DNA of 64,000 nucleotides from Methylobacterium aquaticum (lineage in GTDB: Bacteria; Pseudomonadota; Alphaproteobacteria; Rhizobiales; Beijerinckiaceae): the NCBI RefSeq assembly GCF_016804325.1, contig NZ_CP043628.1:62001-126000 (forward strand), read 5' to 3'. Positions 45,114 to 53,383 of this stretch are shown here, piece by piece. The notes beneath the pieces are model-generated. The model saw only the letters and a list, made by a program, of their open reading frames with translations, had not been told where the DNA came from and did not search any database. The translations under genes were made by a program, and so were the position numbers. Numbering within the stretch: the first letter of the stretch is position 1; every line of letters starts with the position of its first letter.

Positions 45114-45342
45114 CCGACTTACGGGCTGGCAGATCCGCAGACCTTGGCGGCACCCTCACGCAGGCGCCCTGTCATTGGTCCAACCAGCCGGGCCGGTCCC
45201 GAAACTGGGCGGCGTCCATTGCGGCAGGAGTAGGTCTCGCTGATCAGGAAGCCGGCCATTCTGCTTTCCGATGCCCAGTGGGTATTCACGCGGCCTGGAC
45301 TGACGGGAGCGGTAAAAGGCGGTGCCTCGTCCCATGGCAGTG

Positions 45343-46704
45343 TTAAGGCCGTTCGAAGGCCTTCGTGACCTCCTCGAAGCGCGCGTTCGCGTCGGACCAA
45401 CTCTGGATGAAGTCGAACAACTCCCGCAGCGCCGGCGCGATCTCCTTGTAGGCCGCCAGCGCCGCAACGAGCGCGCCGAGCGAGATGCGCCCCTGGACGA
45501 CCAGGTAGCCGCCAATCGAGAAGAAGAAGAACGGCGTGAGATTGGACGTGAAGCTATACAAGCTCTTCAAGCGGCCTTTCAGCTCGCTGATCTCGACGCG
45601 CACCCGCTCAAGATCCTCGGCCTGCCGCATCTGCCGCAACAGGGACGATAGCCGCCGCGTGGCGGCCTGCACAGGCACGGCAGGCGTGACGGCCTGGTCG
45701 GCGTCCGTCGCGGTCAGAAGCCCTCCCAAAACCCGTGTTGCGTGGACCCTCTCACGAACTTTGGCGTTCAGCCGCTTCTGCAGACGCGGGAGGAGACTGA
45801 GCTGCACCGGCAGCATGACGAGAGCCGCGAGGGCCAGCGTGGTGTTCTGGAGCAGCAGGAACGCGATGCTGGTCGCGAGCGTGCCTCCCTGGACGAGCGG
45901 CACGACAACCATGCCGGCTCCGAAATAGCCAATTGGCTCGACCTCCTGGACGGCGATGGCCGCGAGGGTGGCACGATGCTCGAGAGAGCGTTCGCCACGC
46001 GCCCGCCGGAAGATGGCCAAGCGCAAGCGACGCACGATACGCTCGCTCACGCGCCCGCGCCCTTGGTTGACGGCGTACTTGGCAAGCGCACCCATCGTGA
46101 GCGCGCCCAGGTAGCTGGCGCACAGCGCGAACAGGAGCTCCACGCGTCCGAGATCAAGACCCAGAAAGGTCATCTGCGGATGGCCGCCCCCGTTCGCGCC
46201 GGCGAGGGTGTGGTTGATGATGTGCTTGGGGATTTCGAGAAGCAGCCACGCCGACGGCAGCGTCAGCAGGGAGAGCAGGACGAGACGGAGCTGGAAGTGC
46301 AACGTCGCGCCAACGATGAAGCCTTCCAGCCGCCACCCATTCACCCCCGCGGGAACAGTGCGTGCCGTTCGCGACGCGAGCGCGGCTGGGGCGCCGCACA
46401 GCGAGGCAGCAACCTGGGCTTGGCTGCGGCGCCGACGCTCCGCCCACCGCAGACTCGAGCGGGAAGCAAGCCATGGCGTCCAGGCCGGCGCGACAAAGCA
46501 GGCCAGCGCAGCCAGTGAGCTGAGCCATCGGTCGTTGTGGAAATGGCGGCGATCTGGGACTCGGCCCATCAGATCATGAATTAATGCCGGCGCGGTCACT
46601 GAATGCTCGAAGGCGGGGGCCCGACGGCTCGCGTCAGACTCGCCCAGCTCCCCCATGGCGCTTCTTCCGTGCGCGCCTATGGCCTCATGCCGATCCAAGA
46701 GCAT
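45343..46704 (-). CDS. ABC exporter membrane domain without ATPase domain
   Basis: About 453 residues from ATG 46704 (a longer frame reaches 46791). The ABC type-1 exporter membrane domain lies at about 120-430: LEIPKHIINHTLAG, RRLRLAIFRRARGERSLEHR, VLGGLLTATDADQAVTPA, LKSLYSFTSNLTPFFFFSIG and LGALVAALAAYKEIAPALRE, to the usual linker ANARFEEVTKAFERP, where it stops. No Walker A, signature or Walker B sequence follows in any frame. So the nucleotide-binding domain is missing: a truncated gene, or a half that needs a separate ATPase. An imperfect SigF-type site (GTAACC-N16-CGGA) lies 30 bases before ATG 46704. Confidence 0.75.
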   Translation of the reverse strand: MLLDRHEAIGAHGRSAMGELGESDASRRAPAFEHSVTAPALIHDLMGRVPDRRHFHNDRWLSSLAALACFVAPAWTPWLASRSSLRWAERRRRSQAQVAASLCGAPAALASRTARTVPAGVNGWRLEGFIVGATLHFQLRLVLLSLLTLPSAWLLLEIPKHIINHTLAGANGGGHPQMTFLGLDLGRVELLFALCASYLGALTMGALAKYAVNQGRGRVSERIVRRLRLAIFRRARGERSLEHRATLAAIAVQEVEPIGYFGAGMVVVPLVQGGTLATSIAFLLLQNTTLALAALVMLPVQLSLLPRLQKRLNAKVRERVHATRVLGGLLTATDADQAVTPAVPVQAATRRLSSLLRQMRQAEDLERVRVEISELKGRLKSLYSFTSNLTPFFFFSIGGYLVVQGRISLGALVAALAAYKEIAPALRELFDFIQSWSDANARFEEVTKAFERP

Positions 46705-46882
46705 AGTCACCCTACGGTCTCCTCGTACCGTAAGTCCGGTGCCCGGGCCGGTTTGGTTACGAAAGGTGGCCGGCGCTGACGCCTGCCGCACTTGCCCCCG
46801 TGCCGGGCCTCCCGTTCATGCCCGCTTGGTTGGGGCGCTCCGCTCTCTCGTCGTGCCAGCGCTCACGCCAGCGACATCGGGT

Positions 46883-47239
46883 TCAGGCTCCAGGAGGCTC
46901 GGACGGGGGCGCCTGAGCCGGGCTTGCGAAGGCGGCGTCGCCATCCCAGGCCACGCCCAGGGCAACGGGTGCGGGAACCGATGGGCCAACGCTCATCGGT
47001 AGATCGGGGACGACCTCCGCCGGGCAGAGCGCCATCAGGGGGCAGGCCTTGGAGCAGTCCGGCATAGCCGGCCTCTCGTGGGGACAGCAGGGCATATCGT
47101 CCATGACCATTCCAGCCACGTCGTCGGCGCTCATCTCCGCCATGAGGTTGTGGTCGGCGCTCATGGACATCGACGCGCGTATCCCTGCGGCGGCCGTGGA
47201 AGCGGTCACCACGGCGAGGGCAAGGCTGAGAACCGCCAA
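46883..47239 (-). CDS. Exported Cys/Met-rich small protein
   Basis: A 118-residue protein starting at TTG 47239 (an upstream in-frame stop leaves no better start). A signal-like segment (VLSLALAVVTASTAAAG) is followed by Met-rich residues (RASMSMSADHNLM, VAGMVMDDMP) and a Cys cluster CCPHERPAMPDCSKACPLMA, then a Pro/Ala-rich tail. It is built like the protein at 28284-28667. Both are likely periplasmic metal-binding proteins associated with copper genes. The family name is uncertain. Confidence 0.6.
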   Translation of the reverse strand: MAVLSLALAVVTASTAAAGIRASMSMSADHNLMAEMSADDVAGMVMDDMPCCPHERPAMPDCSKACPLMALCPAEVVPDLPMSVGPSVPAPVALGVAWDGDAAFASPAQAPPSEPPGA

Positions 47240-47534
47240 GCGGGAGCCGCCGGAGGGCGAGCCAATACGTCACGAGGTGACGATGCAAGTTTTTTAGTCC
47301 GAGCGGAAGAGGGATGTCCGGCAGGGTACCCCCTCCCCCATGCAAATGTAAAGGGTACGAAAGAGGGGGGATCTGCAGCGCCAAAACTGATTTGCTGCGA
47401 TCGACGAGTTGCACGGAGCGGGTCGAGCAGCATCCAAAACGATTATGGGGGCGACCCGCTCGAAGGGGAAAAATGTAGTCCTTCACTGCTCAAAGGTCAT
47501 CGACGCCGATGGGTGCCAAGCGCCAGATCTCTCG
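47240..47534. other. Intergenic region, no gene seen
   Basis: About 295 bases containing G- and C-runs (around 47320-47370) and the leader of the minus-strand gene. No SigF-type or MerR-type site was found. Confidence 0.3.
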
Positions 47535-47966
47535 TTAGATCACCGGGTAGGGACCGAGGAACAGATCCCCGAGCGCGCGTCTTCGCAGGTAGGTCAGGCG
47601 CCGCCGGCGCAGATGCTCCGGCCGGTCGTGGATCAGGTGACAGCGCTGGCACCACGCTGCAAGATCCCGGTCACCGTTCAGGCTGGTGTCGTGCTCGCGG
47701 TGGCATGCGGCCAGGATCGGCACTGTCAACCGAGCGCGAGACAGAGCTGCAATCCCGGGTTGCCGCCGTAGCGGTCGGCCTCGGCCGGAGCGCCAGTGAC
47801 CGGCCTCGGCGTCGAACCATGTCCCTGCCTCCAGGCAAACGATCACCTGCCCGTGCGGACGCCCGCAGGCCTCGCAGCGACCGCCGGCGCGGCCGAAGCG
47901 GATCACTGCCGAGAGCTGCGGCCAGTCGATCGGGTAGAAGTGGCGGTGTTCGGGACGGATCGGCAC
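47535..47966 (-). CDS. HNH endonuclease-like protein
   Basis: A 143-residue small protein with an HNH-type zinc fold: RCEACGRPHG (CxxC), ACHREHDTSLNGDRDLAAWC and CQRCHLIHDRPEH (second CxxC and HNH-like H...N...H). The start is GTG 47966 with a weak ribosome site. Similar short HNH proteins are common on plasmids and phages as nicking enzymes or remnants of mobile units. It stands next to the low-GC NADAR/PRTase pair on the same strand with a 130-base gap. Activity is not shown. Confidence 0.75.
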   Translation of the reverse strand: MPIRPEHRHFYPIDWPQLSAVIRFGRAGGRCEACGRPHGQVIVCLEAGTWFDAEAGHWRSGRGRPLRRQPGIAALSRARLTVPILAACHREHDTSLNGDRDLAAWCQRCHLIHDRPEHLRRRRLTYLRRRALGDLFLGPYPVI

Positions 47967-48098
47967 GGTGCAGTCACGCTAGCACGGCCAGGTTAAGAGC
48001 GAATCCCCCCTCCGCAGCCAATCGGAGATTACCGAGGCCGTCCGTCTCGCAGATCCAGATCGAAATATCCTGCCGCACGCCTGAATGCGCGAAGCTGA

Positions 48099-48746
48099 CT
48101 ACGGTATGCCCCACAGCTGCAAAGTGCTATCGGGTACGGCAGCCTTATTATGACCGTAATTTTTAGTAATTTCTGCGAATATTATTGGTATTTGGTGGCC
48201 TAATAGGGTAAAATCATGAATTTTAACTGGAAATACCTCAGTTAGACTTCCTGGATCGTTTTTGAGTTTTTCTCTCAATTCCATTAGAAGCCGGCCAAGA
48301 ACGTTACTGCCGTGGAAGTTGCCGTCATTTCCCTTGATTGCTCCCCAAAATTCGTCCTTCCGTGAATCTTCGACGATTGGCTTATCTTCCGTACGGAGGA
48401 GAAGATTGCCAAATTTTATCCAGTTCTGCGCAAGTTTGACACGGAGACACCACTTCATGATGGGAACCCGGATATCGTCCCATTGCTCGCGGCTGTCATT
48501 CCGATATGGCTTGGAGCGCATCTTTGCCGTCATCGGGCTTGTCTCGCTCACGATGAGCTTCTGCACCTCGGGACGATGCGGAAACCTGCACGCTTGGTAC
48601 AAGGCTTCCGAAGTCCGCACCGACACGCCGGCGATGCGAAGCGGAAAGCCCGGCGCCATGTTGGACAAGCCGCCAAACTCCTCTCCGGTCTTGCGGAACG
48701 AGACCACTTCGTCGACGCGGTAGGTCCGTGGATCGGCGTTGGCCAT
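48099..48746 (-). CDS. NADAR-domain protein (YbiA/DUF1768-like)
   Basis: A 215-residue protein. The NADAR core is clear: FGGLSNMAPGFPLRIAG (24-40), SEALYQACRFP (46-56), WDDIRVPIMKWCLRVKLAQN, EDSRKDEFWGA and NVLGRLLMELREKL. NADAR domains act on NAD/ADP-ribose-linked metabolites, and some members are known as antitoxins that remove ADP-ribose from guanine in DNA. ATG 48746 lies 5 bases after the PRTase stop and has no ribosome site of its own, so it depends on translational coupling. GC content is well below the neighbours. An antitoxin or accessory role in a conflict system is inferred. Confidence 0.85.
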   Translation of the reverse strand: MANADPRTYRVDEVVSFRKTGEEFGGLSNMAPGFPLRIAGVSVRTSEALYQACRFPHRPEVQKLIVSETSPMTAKMRSKPYRNDSREQWDDIRVPIMKWCLRVKLAQNWIKFGNLLLRTEDKPIVEDSRKDEFWGAIKGNDGNFHGSNVLGRLLMELREKLKNDPGSLTEVFPVKIHDFTLLGHQIPIIFAEITKNYGHNKAAVPDSTLQLWGIP

Positions 48747-48751
48747 GACGG

Positions 48752-49732
48752 TCAGTTCGTTATCCTGGGGAGCAGAGGATACCACGGATCGCCTGCCCAC
48801 AACACCAAGGGTGCGTTATTGGGACAATTACGATAAGTGGCGAATAATGTTCCAAAGCCGAACGTTCTCATAGTGGTGTTGCCGAGAGGGCGCTGATGAA
48901 CATTGAGATAGGGACACATCGCGCGCACCTCGACTCCTTTTTTGAGGAATTCTTGCTCAAGCACCTCCCGTCCTTCGTTGGATGAGAAGAATTGTTTGGG
49001 TCCGACGCTGGTTCCTGTTCGCCATGTTTGGGGCTTTCCAAGTTGCGCAATGTAAGCGGTCACGGCCGGATCGGCGCCAGGAGTAGTTGGTCTCAGAACG
49101 TCTGAATAATCTACTTTAAACAATCCGTCTTCGATGGCTATGTAGTGCGCCCAGCTCAGGGAAATATTCTTTCCTGATCTTGCAATTGCGCTCTTGAGGC
49201 TTCGATCCGTGAAGTAGTGTCCCTGTGTGTGCAATGCAATGACCGCGATCATAAGCTCCGCGTTTTGAGGTGCCTGACCGATGATCCAGTTTTCCAGATC
49301 AGTGCCGATCCGGCCCCCAGAAAACAAGCCATCGTCAAGGTAGAAAAACTTATTACCTTGCGCGCAATCATTTATCGAGAAGCCGCACTCTTTATTCAGT
49401 CTTTTATCAAAAATTGCCAGCAACTCCCGCTGGCTGTTGCCTCTCGGTTGCATGTTAAGAAAATTCATTTGTCTCCAGAATGCATGCGGGTTGCCTGCAG
49501 TCCATCCAGGATGATGGATGAGACCCCTCAGAATACCCCTCACGCGGATTTTAGAAAAGTATGTTTTTTCTAGTACGTGGTTTATCTCGCTCAGTATCGG
49601 CAGCTGAGATGCTTGATTGAACTGGCTGACCCATTTTTCGACGTGCTCAGGGGTCGGGGTAGGAAGGGTGCCGGCCTGGTAATCCTCGATCGTGGTTGCA
49701 ATCGATCGCAACAACCTGTTCCGCTCGCTCAT
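48752..49732 (-). CDS. Phosphoribosyltransferase-like protein (PRTase-CE type), putative conflict-system effector
   Basis: A 326-residue protein. ATG 49732 follows AGGGGTG and is preferred over a start at 49792. The PRPP-binding-like loop is KFFYLDDGLFSGGRIGTDL (about 129-146), with two Asp before a Gly-rich turn as in PRTases. The preceding LLAIFDKRLNKECGF and following NAELMIAVIALHTQGHYFTD fit a PRTase fold. I recall such proteins as PRTase-CE in nucleotide-centred bacterial conflict systems. The C-terminal part has TTMRTFGFGTLFATYRNCPN. It is lower in GC than its neighbours and is coupled to the NADAR gene. Exact substrate and toxicity are unknown. Confidence 0.7.
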   Translation of the reverse strand: MSERNRLLRSIATTIEDYQAGTLPTPTPEHVEKWVSQFNQASQLPILSEINHVLEKTYFSKIRVRGILRGLIHHPGWTAGNPHAFWRQMNFLNMQPRGNSQRELLAIFDKRLNKECGFSINDCAQGNKFFYLDDGLFSGGRIGTDLENWIIGQAPQNAELMIAVIALHTQGHYFTDRSLKSAIARSGKNISLSWAHYIAIEDGLFKVDYSDVLRPTTPGADPAVTAYIAQLGKPQTWRTGTSVGPKQFFSSNEGREVLEQEFLKKGVEVRAMCPYLNVHQRPLGNTTMRTFGFGTLFATYRNCPNNAPLVLWAGDPWYPLLPRITN

Positions 49733-50484
49733 GCTCACCCCTGCAATATCAAGACCGACGATGGCGATTGCAGCGGCGGTTGGCAACCTCAAGTCAGGGG
49801 CAGGTCGGTAGCACAGGAGCCGTGAGGCTTCTAAACGGAACGCATGATCGAAGAGAGGCTTTGGTGCCCGTCATAAAGTCACGGCGATGGCCCGCCTTCT
49901 CATCCTCGCCTTCTCGGTCATCAAGGGTCCCGACCGCCTCCCGGCACGCGTGCGCTACGATGATGCTGATTGGTGCGCACTTCCCAGGCCGGCCCGCGGC
50001 CGTCCCGGAGGCTGCGCGGTGCCGTCTCAGGCTCGACGCGGCCCAAAGCGCCGTCACGCCAGGGTCGTTTCACCTCGTACCCCTGCAGACGCACTCTGCG
50101 CTGCGCCGACGGCCGGTTCGGCCCAGCCTTTACGCGCATCGTGCTGCCACGATGGCTACGTCGATCCGCGCGGCAACTCCGAACGGTCCAGCGCGAGCGC
50201 TGATCTACGGGAGTGTGGGCCAGTTAGATCGGAGCTATGGCCGCACATCGCTATGCCATTGATACCCTGTCGCTGTCGCGCCTGGTCAGCAGTGGACGAC
50301 CCCGCTCTCTCGCAGCAACCCCGATAGGCCGTCGCGGCCTTCCACGATCAACCCTCAAGGGGTCCGCTCCGCAAGCGGGCGGCCGCTCCCGGCTTCGCCT
50401 CCCGCGGTGATCGCGGCCGCTCCCGGCCTCCTTGGGGCGCTGTCGAGCGGGGATCGCCCCCGCTCCGTCAGGAGCAAGACCCCG
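49733..50484. other. 750-bp region without convincing gene
   Basis: GC content rises sharply again here, marking the border of the low-GC pair. Frames on both strands are Arg/Ala/Pro-rich shadows. A GCGGCCGCTCCCGGC sequence occurs twice (near 50380 and 50417). It may contain the leader of the small gene at 50485. Confidence 0.35.
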
Positions 50485-50655
50485 ATGGCGACCGATCTCA
50501 CCCTCGCGAACCGCTACGCCTACAGCCTCGCGCTCTCGCTGATGGTCCCTGTCACCGTGTTCCGCTCCGAGGCCGGTTACGGCGTCGTCACCTCTGACGA
50601 GTTCGAGGGCGATCCCGCCAGTGTCGTCACCGAGTTCGACCCCTACGAGGCGTGA
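50485..50655 (+). CDS. Small plasmid-type hypothetical protein
   Basis: A 56-residue acidic protein MATDLTLANRYAYSLALSLM to FEGDPASVVTEFDPYEA. AGGAG lies 10 bases before ATG 50485. Composition and regular pattern (VPVTVFRSEAGYGVVTSDEF) are protein-like, and I recall similar short proteins on Methylobacterium plasmids. The function is unknown. Confidence 0.55.
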   Translation: MATDLTLANRYAYSLALSLMVPVTVFRSEAGYGVVTSDEFEGDPASVVTEFDPYEA

Positions 50656-50757
50656 GCCTCGCGCGGGGCAGGACGAACCTGCCCCTCTCACCGTCGCGCC
50701 GCGCGGCCTTGCCCCGCGTTCCGCCTCGGATATCCTCTATATCCGATTGGGATAGGC

Positions 50758-51069
50758 ATGGCCCTCTTCGTCAAGGACCCGGAGGTTGGCGCCCTCGCGC
50801 AGGAGCTGGCCTCCCTCAAGCGCACGACCACGACCACGACCGAGGCCGTCCGCCTCGCCCTACGCGCTGAGATCGAGCGCGAGAAGGACCATCTCGACCT
50901 CGTCGCCCGCCTTCGCGCGGGGCTTGCGCGAGCGGGCCGGCCCGAACCCGCAGCCCGTCGACAGGGCGTTCCGCGACGGATTGTACGGAGATCCCTGATG
51001 TTCGTCGATGCCTCCGCGCATAAATGGATAATAGCATGGCCGAGCCGGCTTGGGAGCGCTCACATGTAG
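50758..51069 (+). pseudogene. vapBC toxin-antitoxin remnant
   Basis: Starts as a VapB/Rv0623-type antitoxin: MALFVKDPEVGALAQELASL, TTTTEAVRLALRAEIER, LDLVARLRAGL. The expected C-terminus (LRERAGPNPQPVDRAFRDGL, YGDP-stop) is present but in the next frame, so one base was gained or two lost near 50930. The toxin start follows at once (overlapping TGATG at about 50997) as MFVDASA, the first PIN-domain strand, but breaks off into unrelated AT-rich sequence. Both halves are therefore inactive. Confidence 0.8.
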
Positions 51070-52208
51070 CGGCACACTCATTACGTCTGGGGTAAGCAAG
51101 CGGCTGAGTCTATCATGAGGGCGATCGGATAAAATTCGATAGATTGCGCAATCCGATCTAATGATAAAAATCTCATCTTATTAATGAGAACATCGATGAA
51201 ATACGACTGGTGGATCGTATGGAATTATAGTGGATGCAGCCGAGGATTTTACAATAGGGGGTTGGATTGGTGGCAAATTACAATTCCATGGTCGCGCCGA
51301 CTTCCGCGCATCGCACTGATTGTCAGGCGAATAGACGATCGAGCGTGAGGCAATTCTACTCAGGCTTCGTACCAACCCTTTATGGCTGATGGTGGCCGAG
51401 GCGGGTAAGATCATGACGAAGTGATTGATTGAGACCTCGTAGAAGTCTGCTCCCCACCCCGAGCGGTCCTTCAACCATCGCAGCCCATCTATGCTCGAGA
51501 TGATTGGGTTTTGACCCTTGATCACGACAGCTGAACCCGTTGTTGAGTCCTGATACGATGGCGACACCGGCCCAGATCTGCCGTAAGCAGGTCGTCGCGA
51601 ATGGCCTCGGCACCCGGTACGGCCGGTATCCCGGCAGCAAGGAGAGGGCGTCGCGGCGCCGGCGGTGAGGGCACGCAATCGTCGAGGTTCCCTGTCCCGC
51701 CGGCACGATCGGCTGGTGTCCGCAGGAGCCGGCGGTATCGCCCTCACGGGCCCTCGAGCGGAGGCCTCCCTCACGGCGAGCAACTGGCACACCGGCCCTT
51801 TTCGGTGCAGGCACGGATGGCCGCAGGGAGCGGGCTGGCCCGGCCGGCGCAGCTCTGCTCCGTTGCGTCCTCGTACCGCGCTCATGTGGGAGGCGCTACG
51901 GAGCCATCGGCGTAGGGAGGCACCTTGTGAGCCGACCAGGGTGTTCCTGCCAGCTGGCGCCGAGCCGCCCAAGGGCCTCGTGGATGAGCGGTTCTATCCG
52001 GGTCGCCCGGGACCACCGCAACGGCGGAAGCCGGGTTTCTTCCCCGCCGCCTGCGGCGTCTCCTCGCGCTAACCAAGAAACCCGGCCCTCGCCGTCCTCC
52101 GCTGCGCTGCGGCCTGCACGCAGGTGCGGCGCCGGTCGCCTCCGGCTCAACGACCGCCATCGAGGCCGCAAGGGTGCGGCTCCGGGCAATGGGACAAGGA
52201 ACACCACC
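51070..52208. other. 1.1-kb region without recognised gene
   Basis: Bases 51070-51420 are AT-rich, with a minus-strand frame (about 51185-51520, containing FYEVSINHFVMILPASATIS) that could be a decayed gene but matches nothing I know. Bases 51600-52200 are very GC-rich shadow frames and contain the leader of the DUF736 gene, including an inverted repeat-rich stretch near 52050-52130. Confidence 0.35.
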
Positions 52209-52532
52209 ATGGCGACCATCGGCACCTTCACCCAGACTCAGACCGGCTTCTCAGGCGACATCGCCACCCTGACGATCCAGGCGCGTAAGGTCACGATCGT
52301 GCCGGAGACGGAGCGCAGCGGCGAGACCGCGCCGACCCACCGGATCTACCTCGGCAAGGCCGAGATCGGGGCCGGCTGGGCCAAGGTGTCGAAGGGTGAG
52401 CGGGACTACATCTCGGTCAAGATCGACGACCCGAGCCTGCCGGCTCCCCTCTACGCCCGCCTCTTCGCCGAGGAGGACGGCAAGACCCACTCGCTGATCT
52501 GGACCCGCGAGAACAACCGCCGCCGGAGCTGA
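52209..52532 (+). CDS. DUF736 family plasmid protein
   Basis: A 107-residue protein with the DUF736 signature: MATIGTFTQTQTGFSGDIAT, KAEIGAGWAKVSKGERDYIS, VKIDDPSLPAPLYARLF and DGKTHSLIWTREN. DUF736 proteins are small single-domain beta-rich proteins of alphaproteobacterial plasmids and integrative elements, of unknown function. Its presence supports the plasmid reading. A GC-rich hairpin lies downstream. Confidence 0.92.
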   Translation: MATIGTFTQTQTGFSGDIATLTIQARKVTIVPETERSGETAPTHRIYLGKAEIGAGWAKVSKGERDYISVKIDDPSLPAPLYARLFAEEDGKTHSLIWTRENNRRRS

Positions 52533-52546
52533 CCCAGGCTTTCACG

Positions 52547-52570
52547 GGCCCCGCCGATCGCGGCGGGGCC
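52547..52570 (+). terminator. Strong GC hairpin after DUF736 gene
   Basis: Perfect 10-bp stem GGCCCCGCCG / CGGCGGGGCC with loop ATCG, 14 bases after the DUF736 stop. No T-run follows, so efficiency as an intrinsic terminator is doubtful. Confidence 0.5.
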
Positions 52571-52597
52571 GTACCTGCGATAGAAGGAGCCCGCTCG

Positions 52598-52927
52598 ATG
52601 GCTTACGCGTTGGCCAGGATCACGCCCAGGCGCAAGCCCAAGCCGCCCGGGAGTTACATCATGGTCGATCTCGTCACGAAGGAAGACCTTCTCACCTCCC
52701 AGGAGCTTCAGACGCTCACGATGACCGTGCGGCTGGGTGGCATGATGGTGGCCGGCTTCGTCACCATGTTCGGGGCGCTCGCCGCTCTCATCAAGCTCAC
52801 CAGACCGGCATCTCGGCCCGCGCCGCCGCCCGCCGTTCGCTCCGGACTGCGTCCTCGCGGCCGGATCGTCTCCTCCGCCAATTCCCGCAGGATCTCGGCG
52901 CGCGTGGCCAAGCCCTTCGGCACGTAG
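52598..52927 (+). CDS. Small membrane protein, C-terminus overlapping an opposite gene
   Basis: A 109-residue frame with GAAGGAG 8 bases before ATG (ATG 52661 is a second candidate with GGGAG). The middle VTKEDLLTSQELQTLTMTVR, LGGMMVAGFVTMFGALAALI is a short soluble helix plus one TM helix, a common small-protein design on plasmids and phages. After KLT (about 52800) the frame becomes Arg/Pro-rich and runs antisense to the gene at 52708-53133, suggesting that the true end was lost at a junction. Confidence 0.55.
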   Translation: MAYALARITPRRKPKPPGSYIMVDLVTKEDLLTSQELQTLTMTVRLGGMMVAGFVTMFGALAALIKLTRPASRPAPPPAVRSGLRPRGRIVSSANSRRISARVAKPFGT

Positions 52928-53133
52928 CCGAGTTGTACGAGTAGCAGGTTCAGCAGCTTGAATTGGTGCGTGTGCTCGACCTGTGCATTCGCCAACTCGC
53001 TCTTGCTCACACCGGCCGCGGGCCGGCCATCGTCCTCCAGCACATCGAGCCGCATCAGCGCCGTGAGATAGAGGCGGTGGGCTGTGCGGGTGCGCTGTTC
53101 GAGAGTCTCCCCTTCGCCGCTCGTGCGATCCAA
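52708..53133 (-). CDS. Hypothetical helical protein
   Basis: The frame is 141 residues. Residues 10-95 are convincingly protein-like and helical: LEQRTRTAHRLYLTALMRLD, VEHTHQFKLLNLLLVQLGYV, TRAEILRELAEETI. The last 35 residues (after about 52800) are the antisense of the small membrane gene on the plus strand, so the original C-terminus was probably cut at the same junction. There is no signal peptide. The function is unknown. Confidence 0.5.
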   Translation of the reverse strand: MDRTSGEGETLEQRTRTAHRLYLTALMRLDVLEDDGRPAAGVSKSELANAQVEHTHQFKLLNLLLVQLGYVPKGLATRAEILRELAEETIRPRGRSPERTAGGGAGRDAGLVSLMRAASAPNMVTKPATIMPPSRTVIVSV

Positions 53134-53383
53134 GGTCGTCCCCCTCGTCTTGCCCTGCCGCAGGGAATTCCGTGCGGTTCCCTTGCAATCGTAAGATATA
53201 TTATTTTATCGATCCAGCAACCAAGAGGCGAGTGTGCCATAAGCGCCTGTTGCCGGCGCGCATCTCCCTGGCTCGCGTCGTGGCCAGGCCGGGAGGTCGC
53301 GCCGGAGGCAGAGAAGGCCTGGAAGGTCACGACGGGAGATCAGGCCGGAGAGAGGCTCCGGCGCCCGTCGCGAGACCACACCG

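Noticed and set aside
46735..46760. Sixth SigF promoter (GTAACC-N16-CGGA)
   Set aside because: The -10 tetramer deviates (CGGA), so it is mentioned only as an imperfect site and not annotated.
47320..47370. Possible MerR-type copper operator in G/C-runs
   Set aside because: No palindrome with the required spacing could be built.
49794..50330. Several overlapping frames between PRTase and the 56-residue gene
   Set aside because: Arg/Pro/Ala-rich on both strands, no motifs or ribosome sites.
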